The position numbers and the translations under genes were made by a program. Under the pieces are notes generated by a model that saw only the letters and a list, made by a program, of their open reading frames with translations, searched no databases and was not told the origin of the DNA. A stretch of DNA of 64,000 nucleotides from CAVVST01 sp963750995 (GTDB lineage Bacteria > Acidobacteriota > Vicinamibacteria > Vicinamibacterales > UBA2999), in contig CAVVST010000002.1 in NCBI GenBank assembly GCA_963750995.1, forward strand, positions 124,001-188,000, in the 5' to 3' direction. Positions 1 through 10,818 of the stretch are shown piece by piece; position 1 is the first letter of the stretch; every line of letters starts with the position of its first letter.

Positions 1-1291
1 TCGTCCTTTGAAAATCCGAGGCCTCGCGACAGATGGGTCCTCACAACATCGCCGTCCAGCACAGTTACCTGACGGCCGCACTCGAGGAGTAAACAGGTAA
101 GGGCGTTCGCGGTCGTCGATTTGCCCGCTCCGCTGAGACCGGTAAGCCACACACATACGCCCTGACGAGAACGTGGCGGATGGGCCGCCGAGACGATCTC
201 GGCCACCTCGGGGCGGGTGACCCACTCTGCCGACACTGGAACCGCGCCCGGGTATTCCGTGTCCACTTCCTTCGGTCCGTTTGCCAGTTGCCCGAGGGGG
301 ACAACCCCGACGCCATGTTCGTCGCTGTAACGCTCGAGGAGCGCCTGCGCCTCGTACGGCCGGTAAAATGGCTTACTGTGCGAGTCGAGCCCGGGGTTCG
401 CCGGATCAGACTCGATGATGAAATGACTCGCCCCATAATTGCGGGCGACCAAGGTGCGCCACAACGCTTCTCGAGGACCCGCCATTCGCGTGGCGAGGGG
501 CTGCAGGCCAAGAACCACCCGCTCCGCATCGTAGTACCCGATCCGCGAGTAGCTTGTAGGTCCGGACCCGAGCGTAATACCTCATATCGCCGGTATGAGT
601 CAGTCCCACGATCGGGTGGAGGAAGAGGGTTGCGTCCGCGGCTTGCGCCGCACGTTTCGTCAGTTCCTCGTCAGCGTGGCAGAACGGACGGTGAGTGGAG
701 AACGCAAAGACCTTGGCCCGCCCCTTCAACGCCAGCGCACGACGTGTTTCGGACGGCGTCAACCGAAGGTCTTCAAAATCGTAGGTACTGTGGCGCGTTT
801 GTGACCAGCAATGTTCCGGCGATGTTGCGCGAACCCCACGATGCCATCTCCGCAACCAGAGGATGGCGAGGGTCATTGGTCCCGGTTATCGCGACACACG
901 CCTCCATGTAGTCCCACTCGTACACGTCCTCGACACGCATGATCGCCAGCACGACATTGTGTGCGTCCCGCAACGCGATCTCTTCTGTCGAAGGCAGCCG
1001 CGTTCCGTTCGGAATCGGGAGTGTAATGGGCATCGGAAATAGCGTGCCATCCTCAATCCGCATTTCGTGCAGGACGCGTGCGTAGTCCCTGCGGCCCATG
1101 AATGAGCCAACGGGTGAAAAGGCCCCGCAGGCAAGCATTCCGAGATCGCATGCGGCCCGGTCGGATATCTGCACTGACGGCAGTGTCCTCGCGCGTGCCA
1201 CTACCTCATCGCGCCCTTCGCTCACAAGGGGGCACACAAGAACTCCGCCGTAAGGAGGAATCAGCGAATCTGAGCAGACATGCTCAGCCAT
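1..1291 (-). CDS. Bifunctional ATP sulfurylase / APS kinase (two frameshifts, 3' end outside window)
   Basis: Predicted to make APS from sulfate and ATP, then PAPS, the donor for sulfotransferases. The N-terminal part (1291 to about 785) reads as the PUA-like ATP sulfurylase domain. The catalytic domain continues in a second frame (about 785-545) with DFEDLRLTPSE and HPIVGLTHTGD, and in a third frame from about 540 down with LATRMAGPREALW and NYGASHFIIESDP. The same frame then enters an APS kinase with Walker A GLSGAGKSTT (about 140-115) and LDGDVVRTHLSRGLGFSK at the window edge. Both frame changes lie at GTAC sites (785-788 and 534-537) and each is repaired by removing one base. The usual QTRNPxHRAH nucleotide-binding motif reads STHRPFCHAD here. 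It lies beside the polysaccharide genes and could feed the sulfotransferase at 20938-21948. Confidence 0.88.
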
Positions 1292-1445
1292 ATCGAGCTG
1301 ACCAAGCCGAAGATCCTGAAGACCAGGGTGATCCGGTTGGGTGCTTCTGGGAGAGGGTCACAATCCCGGTCGTGTCGAGCACGCGGTGGTGAGGGCGCTC
1401 TCAGCCGAAGGAGGCGTGCACTTCACGCGCGCGGTTGCGGGCGCG

Positions 1446-3723
1446 TCAACCCTCGACTGATGCCGGCGCCTCCGCGGATCGGTCGTTCAAACGTCCGGGC
1501 GGCAGTTCAGCCGGCCCGAAGCTGTCTTCCTGCTGCCGGTGGTACGCCTTGTAGTCGCGATGGTAGTACGGGAGATATGACTTGTCGCGGCTCTCCAGCA
1601 CGACTCGGTTCAGCATGGCTCCAACGAGGTTCGCTTGTACTGCATCGAGCCGCTCAACTGCTGCGACCGCGACCTCTCGAGCCGTGTGCACGCAATCCAC
1701 CACCAGCAGAACACCTGAGACCGCCCGGGCAATCAGGCAGGGGTCGGTGACTGCGAGCACCGGCGAGGAATCCAACACGATCCAGTCGAAGCGGTTCCGA
1801 ACGTCCTTGATCAGTTCGTTAAAGCCGTCAGAACCGAGCAGGTCGCTCGGGTTCCCCGCGGCGCTGCCAGCTGGCATCAGCCACAGCCCGGGAACCTTCG
1901 TCTTCCGAAAGACGCCACTCGTGGTCTTCCCCATCAGTACATCCGCCAAGCCCGGCTGCTGCTCTTCCCCGAAAACTTCGTGTAGCTGCGGGTTTCGGAG
2001 ATCTGCGTCTATCAGAACCACTCGCTGGTTCAATCGGGCAAGCAGCACCGCGATGTTCGCAGCCGACACCGTCTTCCCTTCCGCCGGTTCGGCGCTGGTG
2101 ACCAGAAGGGTACGTCCGAGCGCCAAACCGGGCGCCAACAGCAGGTTTGTTCGAACGACTTGAAGCAGCTCAGCGAATTGGCCAGGGGCCCCATTGCCGA
2201 GAAGCAGCGATCCTCGCCCGCTGTGCCCTTTGACTTGCGGCACCACCCCGATCACCGGAATACGCAAATGCTGCCTTACCTCGTGCGGTGACCGTAGGCG
2301 AGTATTGAAGAGCTCGAGCAGGAAGGTTAATGCGAGCGCAAACATGCCGCTGCCGCCGAATGCAACCACCATTGTGCGTTCCTTGCGCGGTAAGACCGGC
2401 GACATCGGCACTTCCGCCCAATCTACGACTCTGACATTCGTACTCTCCAGCCGGCGGGCAAGCGCGGCTTCCCTCGAGCGCTGCAGCAGCGTGTCGAGCA
2501 CCTGACGGTTCGTTGTCGCTTCGTGCTCGAGCGCCGTATAGAGGACGGCCTTGCCGTTCAGCGCCTGCACTTCGGTTTGCTGGCGCTGGAGAGCTGCATT
2601 CAACTCGCGCTCACGCGATCGCGCCGCCTCGAAATCGTTTTGAATCGTTCGGGCCGCAGTAAAGATCTCGGCCTGAAGGTTTCGTTGACCGTTCTGCAAC
2701 GCTCCCTGGAGTTTGACAATGTCGGGGTGCCGTTCGCCCAGTTCTTTCGAGCTCTGGGCTAGTTGGCGCTGCAGAGTCGACACTTCCGTCTTAAGTTGCT
2801 GAATGTGGGCGTTCGATGCGATCGCCGGGACGGTCTCGAGCGACGCCTGATTCCCGACGGCGGCGGTCACTTGCCTGTACTGTGCCTCTTTTTCGATGGT
2901 GGCGCTCCGCGCCGCCGTTGCCGCGGCCTGCAATTCCGCCAACTTTTGAACGACGATGTTCTGTTGCTCGACTCCCGCGTTGTTGGCCAGCAACGCGTCG
3001 GCACCGTGCTCGCTCCGGGTACTGCTGAAGGGCCGCCTCGCTTTCCTCGACGAGCTTGCGTTGCTCCTCAACCTGTTTTACGAGCCAGTCGGCTGCCTCG
3101 CCGGTCGCGTTCGTCCGGAACTCAGAATTCTGCTGCAGATAGGCGCTGGCGAGCGCGTTTGCGACCTGAGATGTTAGGGCAGGCTCGGTCGAACGGAAGG
3201 CGACATTGACGAGGCGGCTGTCTTCGACCGAGGACACACTTCGTCCAGCAACAATCTCATCCACGGTGGGTACACGCGCTACCGACGGTTCCACGCCAAC
3301 CTCAGGCCGCGGGGGCGTGCCAATTTGGCTCATTACCCCGCTGCCGCCCGAACCCGAGTCATCTGAGCGGTCCAAATTACTGCGCGCCCTGCGTGCAAGT
3401 TCGCGGCTCTGCAGGATGCCGAGCTGAGTTGGCAGGAACTCCCTCATCCAATCCCGCTGATCCAACGGCGCCAGCGGACGGTCGACGCCGAGGACGTTAA
3501 GATCCATGTCGAGCTGGAGTGTGGCCTGCGCTTCATATACCGGTACCGTTATCCAGTTGTGCGTAACACCGCATAACAGTCCGACCGCTATAATCGCCGC
3601 GATGAGCCAGCGGCGGCGCCGAACGATGAGGAGGTAATCGTGAAGCTGCACAGAATCAGTCGGCGCGCCGTCGTATTCACCGGCGCTTGGGTCGGGACGG
3701 GGGGACTGATCGATGGAGCGCAT
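1446..3723 (-). CDS. wzc: Wzc/GumC-like exopolysaccharide tyrosine autokinase (one frameshift)
   Basis: Inner-membrane polysaccharide co-polymerase with a cytoplasmic BY-kinase domain, controlling chain length and export of EPS. A Wzz-type N-terminus has a first membrane helix at about residues 39-58 (WLIAAIIAVGLL), followed by a coiled-coil periplasmic region rich in Q, E and A, and a second helix (MFALALTFLLELF). The kinase has Walker A SAEPAEGKTVSAAN, Walker A' VVLIDADLRNPQ and Walker B DWIVLDSSPVL. The C-terminus has a tyrosine cluster, YLPYYHRDYKAYH, the usual autophosphorylation tail. The frame breaks at 3017-3022 in the coiled coil; dropping one G before GTAC restores QQYRSEHGADAL. Start taken at ATG 3723 because the open extension to 3819 looks non-coding. 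Divergent from the beta-barrel and Wza genes. About 759 codons, normal for the family. Confidence 0.9.
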
Positions 3724-4035
3724 TAACAATGCTTCTTTTCCTGGCGGAGTTAGTCGTCTACGGGCGGAATTCCCGTCCAACTCCCTGCGGCTCTTGGTGT
3801 TCGCGATCATACCCCACATAGTGCCTTTCGATAATGCCCCTTTCTCGTCGGCGGGAGCATAGTTCGTCCTGCCGCAACCTCAGCAGGAGGCGAAACCCCC
3901 CGCTCGAATTGGGGAAATGGCTGTTATTCAGGGGCTCTGGCAGGAACGCCCGTCCGCCGTCCGGCGCATACCCCGCTACATAATGTGACGATGAGCGTGG
4001 CCGCGTAATGTCGTTGTCCCCGAATCCCGCTCCGC
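3724..4035. other. Divergent intergenic region
   Basis: About 310 bases between the start of the tyrosine kinase gene (minus) and the beta-barrel gene (plus). It should hold the promoters of both transcription units. Short open frames run through it but show no recognisable protein. I could not assign a convincing -35/-10 pair by eye. Confidence 0.5.
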
Positions 4036-5299
4036 ATGCCGGGTGACTGCACGACATCGCGGCACCTCGAGGGCCATGAAGGCTCATGCCGGGTCCACGC
4101 TGCCGTGGCGGTGCTGGCGGCGTTCGTCACTATTGGCGCCGCAACTCACGCTCCGGCGCAGACGCTCAGGCCGGAGGCGGCTCCTGCGCAGGGCCGATTG
4201 CTTGTCCTATCGCCGACTATCGCCTTGACCAATGTGGGGTGGGACGACAATATCTTCCGCGTCAACAAAGCCGATGGTCCGACAGGTGATTTCACCGCGA
4301 CGCTCAGTCCGGCGATTCAGGCCTCGCTCCAGGTCGCCCGCGTCAACGTCACCGGCCGGGGTAGGCTGGACTTCATCTACTTCCGGGACACCAGTCAGAT
4401 CAACTCCATTGACCGAGACGGCGGTGGCCGGGTCGAATTGTCACTGGGACGACTTCTGCCATTCGCCGGAGGAGCTTGGGCCAACACTCGCCATCGGCGT
4501 AACTTCGAAATCGACCTTCCCATCCGGCGGCTAGACTCGTCCTGGCACATGGGCGTCGACCTGCGACTGTCTGGGAAGACGACGATTGGGGTGATGACGC
4601 AGCGGTCGCGTGAGGACTATCAAGGTGACACGATCTACCGTGGCACAGATCTCGCCCAATATCTCCGTGCGCGTGCGACGATTCATGGTGTCAGCGCCCG
4701 GTACCGTGTAACCCCCCTGACTACCCTGGGAGCAGTCTTCGAGCAGGACCAGAGCGAATTCCCCGAGTGCTGCGGAACGCAATTCTGACGGGTTTCGAGT
4801 GATGTCAACCGTCGAATTCCAGCCGCTCGCCGCATTGAGCGGCAGTGCCCAGGTCGGCGTCCGCAGGCGTGCGTTCGTAGACGGAAACGATCCGCCATTC
4901 CAAGGGACGGTCGCACTGGTAGACCTCGCTTACACTTTGTTTGGACGGGCGCGGTTCACGATCAGGGGCCAGCGCGACCTCTCCTATTCCTATCGGGCGG
5001 AGGAGCGAGACTACCTGCAGACGGGCGTCGAGCTGTCGGTAAGCCACCGCCTCGGAAACATCTGGGACGTCGGGGGAGCAGTTGGACGGTTCCGCTTGAA
5101 CTACGGCCCCGGGGACCCTCGGGAAATCGGTGCGCCGTCGGTCGAAAGAGTTTCGAGCCACAGCGTAAATGTGGGCTATCGCATCGAACGGGCACGGCTC
5201 GGCCTGCAGGTGGCACACCAGACGCGAACCTCGGATTTTTCACAGGATCGGGGCTACAAGGGACTACAGGTGGGTTCGTCGGTGAGCTACGGATTCTGA
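4036..5299 (+). CDS. Outer-membrane beta-barrel protein (frameshifted)
   Basis: Likely an outer-membrane barrel next to the Wza-like exporter, possibly assisting EPS secretion. The N-terminus has a hydrophobic stretch, AVAVLAAFVTIGAATHAPAQT, that looks like a signal peptide ending at AQ. The rest alternates polar and hydrophobic residues as in barrels (for example VNVTGRGRLDFIYF, ARFTIRGQRDLSYSY) and ends in an aromatic residue, VSYGF, typical of outer-membrane proteins. The frame breaks at about 4764; removing one C from CCCC joins SEFP to SAAERNSDGF. The first residues from ATG 4036 are not a classical signal peptide. ATG 4076 (MKAHAGS) is an alternative if there is another indel near 4090. 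Resembles putative beta-barrel porins found in EPS loci, but I cannot name the family with certainty. Confidence 0.7.
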
Positions 5300-5395
5300 T
5301 GGAGGACAATGTCTCGAACATCACCGCTCGGACCGTGGACCGCGACTTGTTGACAGCAGGACTTGGCACACGGAACAGATGACAGGTGAGGACGA

Positions 5396-6209
5396 ATGAT
5401 CCTGATTCTTCTCTTAGTGACGGCGCTGCAGGGCCCGCCAGCAGCGTCCAGTGATCCACGTTTGTATATCGTCGGCGCGAATGACGTGCTCACGGTCACC
5501 GTCTACAACCAGCCACAGTTGTCAGGCAAGTTTGCCGTCGAGGCCGACGGCACCTTCGCATTTCCATTGCTGGGCCGAGTCGCCGCCGGTGGCTTGAGCA
5601 TCCGGGTAGTGGAAGACAAGATACGCGAAGGTCTGGCTGCCGGCATTCTCAACGATCCGCAGGTGAGCGTCACCGTGGACCAGTACCCGCAGCCAGCAGA
5701 TCTTCGTGGTGGGTGAAGTAATGAAGCCAGGGAATCTGCAGTTCACGGGATCGATGACGCTGATCGAAGCACTGGCCCGGGTTGGTTCGACCACGGAGCG
5801 TGCGGGGATGGAAGCGGTGATCGTCCGCGCAGCGAGCGCGTCCGGACCCGCTCCGGCTCAAGACCCCAACACCCCGAATCCCAACACCATCCGGGTCAAC
5901 CTCCAGAGTCTGCAGCGCGGCGTGCTTTCCCAGAACGTTGAACTGAGAGCCGGCGATACCATCTTCGTCCCACGCGTCGAGACAGTGTTCGTCTCGGGTG
6001 AGGTGAACAAGCCTGGTGAGTACCCCATTCGCGAGGGACTGACGGTCCGTCAGGCGCTGGCGCTGGCGGGAGGGGTGACTGAGCGCGGATCGAACCGACG
6101 GGTGCAGATTATCCGTGTCGTGAACGGCAAGGGCGTCACCTACGATGTCGACCTGCAGCAGACCCTGCAAGCAGGCGACACAATCGTCGCGCGCGAAAGG
6201 TTCTTCTGA
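5396..6209 (+). CDS. wza: Wza-like polysaccharide export protein (one frameshift)
   Basis: Outer-membrane polysaccharide export protein. A short hydrophobic N-terminus (MILILLLVTAL) precedes the polysaccharide export domain, YIVGANDVLTVTVYNQPQLS and GTFAFPLLGRV. Two SLBB-type repeats follow, the first with VVGEVMKPGNLQFTG and the second with VFVSGEVNKPGEYPIREGLT. I see no lipobox cysteine, unlike E. coli Wza. The frame breaks at the CAGTACCC at 5681-5688; removing one C gives DQYRSQQIFVVGEV. The gene is about 271 codons, normal for short export proteins with two SLBB domains. It lies 96 bases after the barrel gene and opposite the tyrosine kinase, which is its usual partner. Confidence 0.9.
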
Positions 6210-6240
6210 TCGACCAAGCCGCCTCGAAGGGGCTTGGGTG

Positions 6241-7038
6241 ATGGCCGTGCCGAACGCACTCCGTGAGGCGGTGCGCGCGCGGTTTCGGCGTCTTGCGCCT
6301 CCGTGGCAGGATCGCGCTCGGTGCTTTGCCAGGCGCTTGCCGTCCGCTCTCCAGAGACGGCTCGGGGTCGGCGATGCGACATCCCCACCCGGCACGGTGA
6401 GGTGGGGCAGCCTCCGCCGCACCACGCCCTTCAGTCGTTCATGGGGGTATGACCGCGGCACTCCCATCGACCGGGTCTATATAGAGGAATTCCTCGCAAG
6501 CCATGCAGCGGACGTGCGAGGGGCGTGCCTGGAGATACTGAATGCCGACTATATCAACCGGTTCGGGGGAACGCGCGTCACCAGCAGCGACATACTCGAT
6601 GTCAACCCTGTCAATACCGCCGCGACGATAGTCGCCGACCTGGGCGAGGCCAATTCACTCCCTGCGGAGCGGTTCGACTGCGCCATTTTCACGCAAACGC
6701 TGCACTTGATTCCCGACATGGGAACTGCCCTCGCGAATGTCTGGCGGGCGCTCTCGCCCCGAGGTGTACTGCTGCTGACCGTACCCGCTCTGGGGCGTCA
6801 TGAAGCCCGCAAAGGATTCCATCACGATCGATGGCGCGTCACCAGCACCGGACTTGAGTGGCTGCTGACGAGTTTGCCAGACGCGCGACCAGAAATCACG
6901 ACGTACGGAAACCTCCTCTCATGCGCGGCGTTCCTCTACGGATTGGCAGCGGAGGAACTGCTCCCGGAGGAGCTCCAGGCTTTCGATCGGGAGTTTCCCC
7001 TGGTGGTCGCTGCCCGGGTGGTCAAGGAGGTGCAGTGA
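6241..7038 (+). CDS. Class I SAM-dependent methyltransferase-like protein
   Basis: A 265-residue protein with the late part of a type 11 methyltransferase: a motif around SDILDVNP, then FDCAIFTQTLHLIPDMGTAL and LSPRGVLLLTVPAL. The usual glycine-rich SAM loop is weak (GACLEILNADY), so binding could be altered. An arginine-rich N-terminus of about 70 residues precedes the domain. Such proteins are frequent in glycan clusters, where they methylate a sugar or lie next to a deacetylase. The stop codon overlaps the ATG of the deacetylase that follows (TGATG at 7036-7040), so the two are probably translated together. The substrate cannot be read from the sequence. Confidence 0.72.
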   Translation: MAVPNALREAVRARFRRLAPPWQDRARCFARRLPSALQRRLGVGDATSPPGTVRWGSLRRTTPFSRSWGYDRGTPIDRVYIEEFLASHAADVRGACLEILNADYINRFGGTRVTSSDILDVNPVNTAATIVADLGEANSLPAERFDCAIFTQTLHLIPDMGTALANVWRALSPRGVLLLTVPALGRHEARKGFHHDRWRVTSTGLEWLLTSLPDARPEITTYGNLLSCAAFLYGLAAEELLPEELQAFDREFPLVVAARVVKEVQ

Positions 7039-7937
7039 TGCCGGCCGGCTCGCTCGTTCTGCTCTACCACCGCGTGGCGAAGCTGGACCACGACCCGTAC
7101 GGGTTAGCCGTGCATCCGGATCGATTCGCCCAGCACTGCCGCATCCTCCGCAAACGCGGCGACGTCGTACCGCTGCGGGACGCCCATGGGGGCCGGCGGC
7201 AGGTTGCGATCACGTTCGACGACGGGTATGCCGATAACCGTGAGGCGTGTGACGTTCTGTCGGATGCCGGGCTGCCGGCGACGTTCTTCATCACTGCGGG
7301 GCGGCTCGAACAACGGTCGGAGGTCTGGTGGGACCGTCTGGAGAACATGTTCTTTGGATGTCATCCAGTTCCCAACCACCTCGAGCTTGAGATCAGCGGG
7401 CATCGTTTCTGGGGCGACATCCGGTCTTCCATGGCGCGCACGCGGGTACACCTGGCGTTCTACTGGCGCTTGCGACCGCTTCATCCGGCTAGCATCGACT
7501 CGATCCTGACGGAGATCGAGACCCAGCTGGGCGTTCAGGCCATTTCCCGCGAGACTCACCGGTGGATGAACGTCGAGGAACTGCGGGCGGTATCGATGAC
7601 TCCTGGCATGGATGTGGGCGCACACACGCTCACGCATCCGTTTCTCGCCACGCTCCCCGCGGAGGAACAGCGTAGGGAAATTGACGGTAGTCGCATTCAC
7701 CTCGAACGGCTCCTGGAAACGCCGGTCAGCGTGTTCTCGTACCCGTACGGCGGTCACGACGCATTCGATGCCGTCACCACTCAACTGGTTCGCGAGTCCG
7801 GGTACAGCATGGCGTGCACCAGCTCCGGCGGTGTGGCCTCCCCGGGTCATGATCCATTTCTGGTTCCTCGAAACGTGGTGGCTGACTTGGACGGCCGCAC
7901 GTTTGAGCAGTGGCTCGAGTGCTCGTTCGGCGGCTGA
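7038..7937 (+). CDS. Polysaccharide deacetylase (NodB / carbohydrate esterase 4)
   Basis: Predicted metal-dependent deacetylase of N- or O-acetylated sugars. The start MPAGSLVLLYHRVAK is typical. Motif 1 VAITFDDGYADN contains the catalytic and metal-binding aspartates. Motif 2 is MDVGAHTLTHPFL, giving the His-x3-His zinc ligands. Motif 3 region is VFSYPYGGHDAF. There is no signal peptide, so it probably acts on a cytoplasmic lipid-linked or nucleotide-linked sugar, or is exported in another way. It is coupled to the preceding methyltransferase by a four-base overlap. Length of 299 residues fits the family. A second deacetylase lies at 32123-33088. Confidence 0.88.
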   Translation: MPAGSLVLLYHRVAKLDHDPYGLAVHPDRFAQHCRILRKRGDVVPLRDAHGGRRQVAITFDDGYADNREACDVLSDAGLPATFFITAGRLEQRSEVWWDRLENMFFGCHPVPNHLELEISGHRFWGDIRSSMARTRVHLAFYWRLRPLHPASIDSILTEIETQLGVQAISRETHRWMNVEELRAVSMTPGMDVGAHTLTHPFLATLPAEEQRREIDGSRIHLERLLETPVSVFSYPYGGHDAFDAVTTQLVRESGYSMACTSSGGVASPGHDPFLVPRNVVADLDGRTFEQWLECSFGG

Positions 7938-8156
7938 GCGGCTTCTCCGGTTGGGGATCAGATCAACCGATTCATGACTCTCCGGAGCTCCGCTTCTATG
8001 GCGGTACATCCGAGCTGCGGACGCTCGTGCGCGGACGTATCTGGCAGCGTGGTCGGCGACTGGGATGCCGCCGCATTTCAGCAGCGCTTGGACGACTGGT
8101 TCTCCGGCTAACGAGTCACCACCCGCGTCCACGAGGCAGGCGACGCGCTCAAGTGA

Positions 8157-9581
8157 TCAGGTCTGACGATCATGCGGGGCCTTGAGCCACTCCGCGGTTA
8201 TTCGCACCTGTCTGAACAGAAATGATCGGCCCCAATGCAGTTTGCAACCCTCAACGGCTTTCAGGACACGGCCATGGACGTCGACATGAGCAGGAGCAGA
8301 TGCCTCGCGCAGCACCTGCGCCAGGACCCGATGACTATCGTTATGACTGAGATGTGACAGGATGTCGAGCTTGTGGGGTTCGAAATGATAACGATATCGA
8401 GCGGGAACCAAATAGTGGTCGAGGAGATGCAAGATGAATTGCCGGAGAACAGATCGATCCGGCAAGGTGCATGAACCGGTCGCCACACTCGTGAGACTCG
8501 CGGCACCGTGGGCGACATCTCGAGCTTCCAGCGTCAGTCGTGGATGTTTGTATTTGGCGTCCTCGAGAAGGAGCAACGGCTTCTCATAACAAAGGGTCTC
8601 GAAGCCGAGGGTAGAGTTGCGCACTGACACACAGTCGGCTGCCTCGATCAGGGCATGCGGGTGGACGTCGGACACAACTGTGCCTTTCCCCCCGACCATC
8701 TGGCGTAGCACGTCCTCTTTCTTCTCTGAATCGAGCGGATGCGTCTTGATGACGATGCGGGCGGCGGGAATAGCAGACATGCACTCGAGGAGGAACGACA
8801 CAGCCGCCTCATTGGACCGGAACCGCCGGGCGCCGATGACGACGTTCGTATCCCAATCCACCTGACAACCGTACACAAGCAGGAACTTCGCGTCGGCGCC
8901 CAACAAACGTTGCCGCAGCTCTGACGGCGAAACCAGCCGTTGCGCCACCATCGTGGCTTTTTGCGCGGTGTAATCGTGAAGGAAGGCATCTGCTCGGGCA
9001 ACGTCTGCCGCGGCTCGTGATTCGAAGCTCCGACCGAGTAGGTCCGTTGTGGTGGTCGATAATGCCCCGCGATCGAGGAATATCGTGCCGGGAATCCACC
9101 CGATCTCGCTGGTCAACCGCAACTGCCCCGCAGCCTCACAGGCGGCCGAGACAGCACTGTACGGCAAATAGCGACCGTTCCATACATACACCGCACTCGG
9201 TTGAAAGCGCATGATAAACGCCAGCGTCACTTCGTACCACGCCGCGGCCAACCGCCCCGCGCGGTCGAGCGTCCGGACGACGTTCATCGTGTATGAATAG
9301 TTGCTCCTGAAGAGATCGGGTTGCTCAAAGACGGCACGCTCAAAAACGCAGAACTCGCGGTCCTCCTGCCGCCGCTCCTCGCGAGTGTCGGTCAAGTCTT
9401 CGATCGTCGCACGCGGATCCACATACTCGTAATCCCATTTGTCAAGCGCATCGACCGTAATCCAGATCGGCCGGAATCCAGACGCGGCGAGCCCGGCAGC
9501 CACAGGCCGATAAAAGCGGAGGTAGTACTTTTCGCAGATGAAGAGAACTGTTTTATGCGTAGCGTCTTGCACATGAACCAC
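8157..9581 (-). CDS. Capsule polysaccharide synthesis protein, KpsC/LpsZ-type
   Basis: A 474-residue protein whose C-terminal half has the pattern of the capsule synthesis family: RIVIKTHPLDSEKKEDV, then a helix-loop with HALIEAADCVSVRNSTLGFE and CYEKPLLLLEDAKY. Known members (KpsC, KpsS, LpsZ) add the Kdo linker that anchors ABC-exported capsules to lipid. That role would fit the Wzm/Wzt exporter encoded about 1.2 kb upstream on the same strand. The N-terminus (VLFICEKYYLRFYRPVAAGL) looks like the first strand of a GT-B fold. GTG at 9581 is taken as the start. Exact sugar specificity is unknown, and it may instead be a distant family member with a different acceptor. Confidence 0.7.
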   Translation of the reverse strand: MVHVQDATHKTVLFICEKYYLRFYRPVAAGLAASGFRPIWITVDALDKWDYEYVDPRATIEDLTDTREERRQEDREFCVFERAVFEQPDLFRSNYSYTMNVVRTLDRAGRLAAAWYEVTLAFIMRFQPSAVYVWNGRYLPYSAVSAACEAAGQLRLTSEIGWIPGTIFLDRGALSTTTTDLLGRSFESRAAADVARADAFLHDYTAQKATMVAQRLVSPSELRQRLLGADAKFLLVYGCQVDWDTNVVIGARRFRSNEAAVSFLLECMSAIPAARIVIKTHPLDSEKKEDVLRQMVGGKGTVVSDVHPHALIEAADCVSVRNSTLGFETLCYEKPLLLLEDAKYKHPRLTLEARDVAHGAASLTSVATGSCTLPDRSVLRQFILHLLDHYLVPARYRYHFEPHKLDILSHLSHNDSHRVLAQVLREASAPAHVDVHGRVLKAVEGCKLHWGRSFLFRQVRITAEWLKAPHDRQT

Positions 9582-9774
9582 CAGACGTGCTCAAGCGGGC
9601 GGGAGTTTGGAGACCACGCAAACGATCTGTGTGGGGTCGGTGCGTGCCGTCATACCACGCACGACATGACGTTGATAAGGCGCTGCAAGTGTGGGCATTG
9701 CGGCGACAAGATCCGCGAGTGGCAGGCCCCTCTTGCGAAACAAGCGAGCGCTGGGTATCTCTTGCTCTTACCAG

Positions 9775-10548
9775 TTACCAGTTGAGGCACCAGATATCTC
9801 CGTCGAACGGCCTGTCGTTTTCGTCGGAATAGTATCGAAGCGATGAAGGGAGGAACGATTTCAACCGAGTCAGATCGCCGCGGTCGAACGCAAGATCTGG
9901 CACGTTTATCGAGCGCTTTGTGAGTATGACGCTGATATTGTAGCCGTACTTCCGTACCCGTGCGGCTGCACAGTCGAAGCCGGCGAGAACGAGGTGATAG
10001 AGCAAGAGACCGCCGTTCCAGAGCGACACATGACCACCGACGATCTGATGTTTCAGCGGGGGAACAGTGATCGCCACCACCCCCCCCTCTTTGGCGACCG
10101 AGTGGATCTTCCGTAAGAAGAGGTTGGTGTTTGGTTGGTGCTCCAGAACGTGTGACGCCCATACACAATCGAAGGTCGCTCCTCCGAAGTCGTAGACGTT
10201 GAAGTCCGCCACAATCGTGCGTATCTCGGGATCTCGGTGTTCGTAATATGGCGATTTGCCATAATCGAGAGCAGTGACGACCTTGCCATATTTGGCGAAT
10301 ACCCCCGCGTGCGTGCCGGCGCCCGATCCAAGATCCAGGACAGTTGAAAATTCGTACTCTGAAAGCACCTTCGCCAACGCGCGGGACGCGAAGGGCAGAT
10401 CTCTGAAGTCGGGCGGCAAGTCGTGTCCGTTGTCGGGTGTGAATGACCCTTCAAGCTCGGCGGACCGGCGACGCAAGGAACGGACTTCCTGCTGTAGCCG
10501 CTTCAAAGGGGGACATAACGAAATGGCGACATCACTGAGGGTAGGCAT
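9775..10548 (-). CDS. Class I SAM-dependent methyltransferase
   Basis: A 257-residue methyltransferase with a good SAM motif I, TVLDLGSGAGTHAGVF, an acidic strand-2 region VTALDYGKSP, and the motif VWASHVLEHQPNTNLFL. A post-motif GGVVAITVPPLKHQIVGGHV and an extended C-terminus follow. This arrangement is common for methyltransferases in O-antigen and capsule clusters, acting on a sugar or on the chain end. It lies between the KpsC-like gene and the ABC exporter on the same strand. In ABC-exported O-antigens a terminal methyl group can be the signal read by the Wzt C-terminal domain, so it may be a chain-capping enzyme; that is inference. Confidence 0.82.
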   Translation of the reverse strand: MPTLSDVAISLCPPLKRLQQEVRSLRRRSAELEGSFTPDNGHDLPPDFRDLPFASRALAKVLSEYEFSTVLDLGSGAGTHAGVFAKYGKVVTALDYGKSPYYEHRDPEIRTIVADFNVYDFGGATFDCVWASHVLEHQPNTNLFLRKIHSVAKEGGVVAITVPPLKHQIVGGHVSLWNGGLLLYHLVLAGFDCAAARVRKYGYNISVILTKRSINVPDLAFDRGDLTRLKSFLPSSLRYYSDENDRPFDGDIWCLNW

Positions 10549-10818
10549 TTTCTAATCACTGCCACCAGTCTACCTAACCAGGTTTCTGGTTGCGGCCGTC
10601 AAGTCACGGAAGCGGCCGGGAGTTGCTCCGAGAAGACGGTCGGTGCACCCTGGGTTCAACATGAGGTGCGGCCATAGCCGCTTTACAAGGTGCAACTCGT
10701 CACTCATCCGGTGTCTCGCACGCTGATGCGACATCACATGAGTGGATGCACGGGAAGGGTTGTGTGCGGCGCTGTCACGAACGCGGTCGAGGCGGCACGC
10801 TTAGAAATCCAGAGGACG

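Noticed and set aside
1446..3723. Reading the split Wzc frames as two separate proteins (Wzz and BY-kinase)
   Set aside because: The break lies in the middle of the coiled coil, not between domains, and one base restores a normal Wzc.
7941..8113. Plus-strand frame after the deacetylase ending DWDAAAFQQRLDDWFSG
   Set aside because: The end looks protein-like but there is no start, no family match, and the region is short; a gene remnant cannot be shown.
7104..8132. Long minus-strand open frame opposite the deacetylase gene
   Set aside because: It is the antisense of a clear NodB-type gene; its translation is rich in R, H and P and has no domain.
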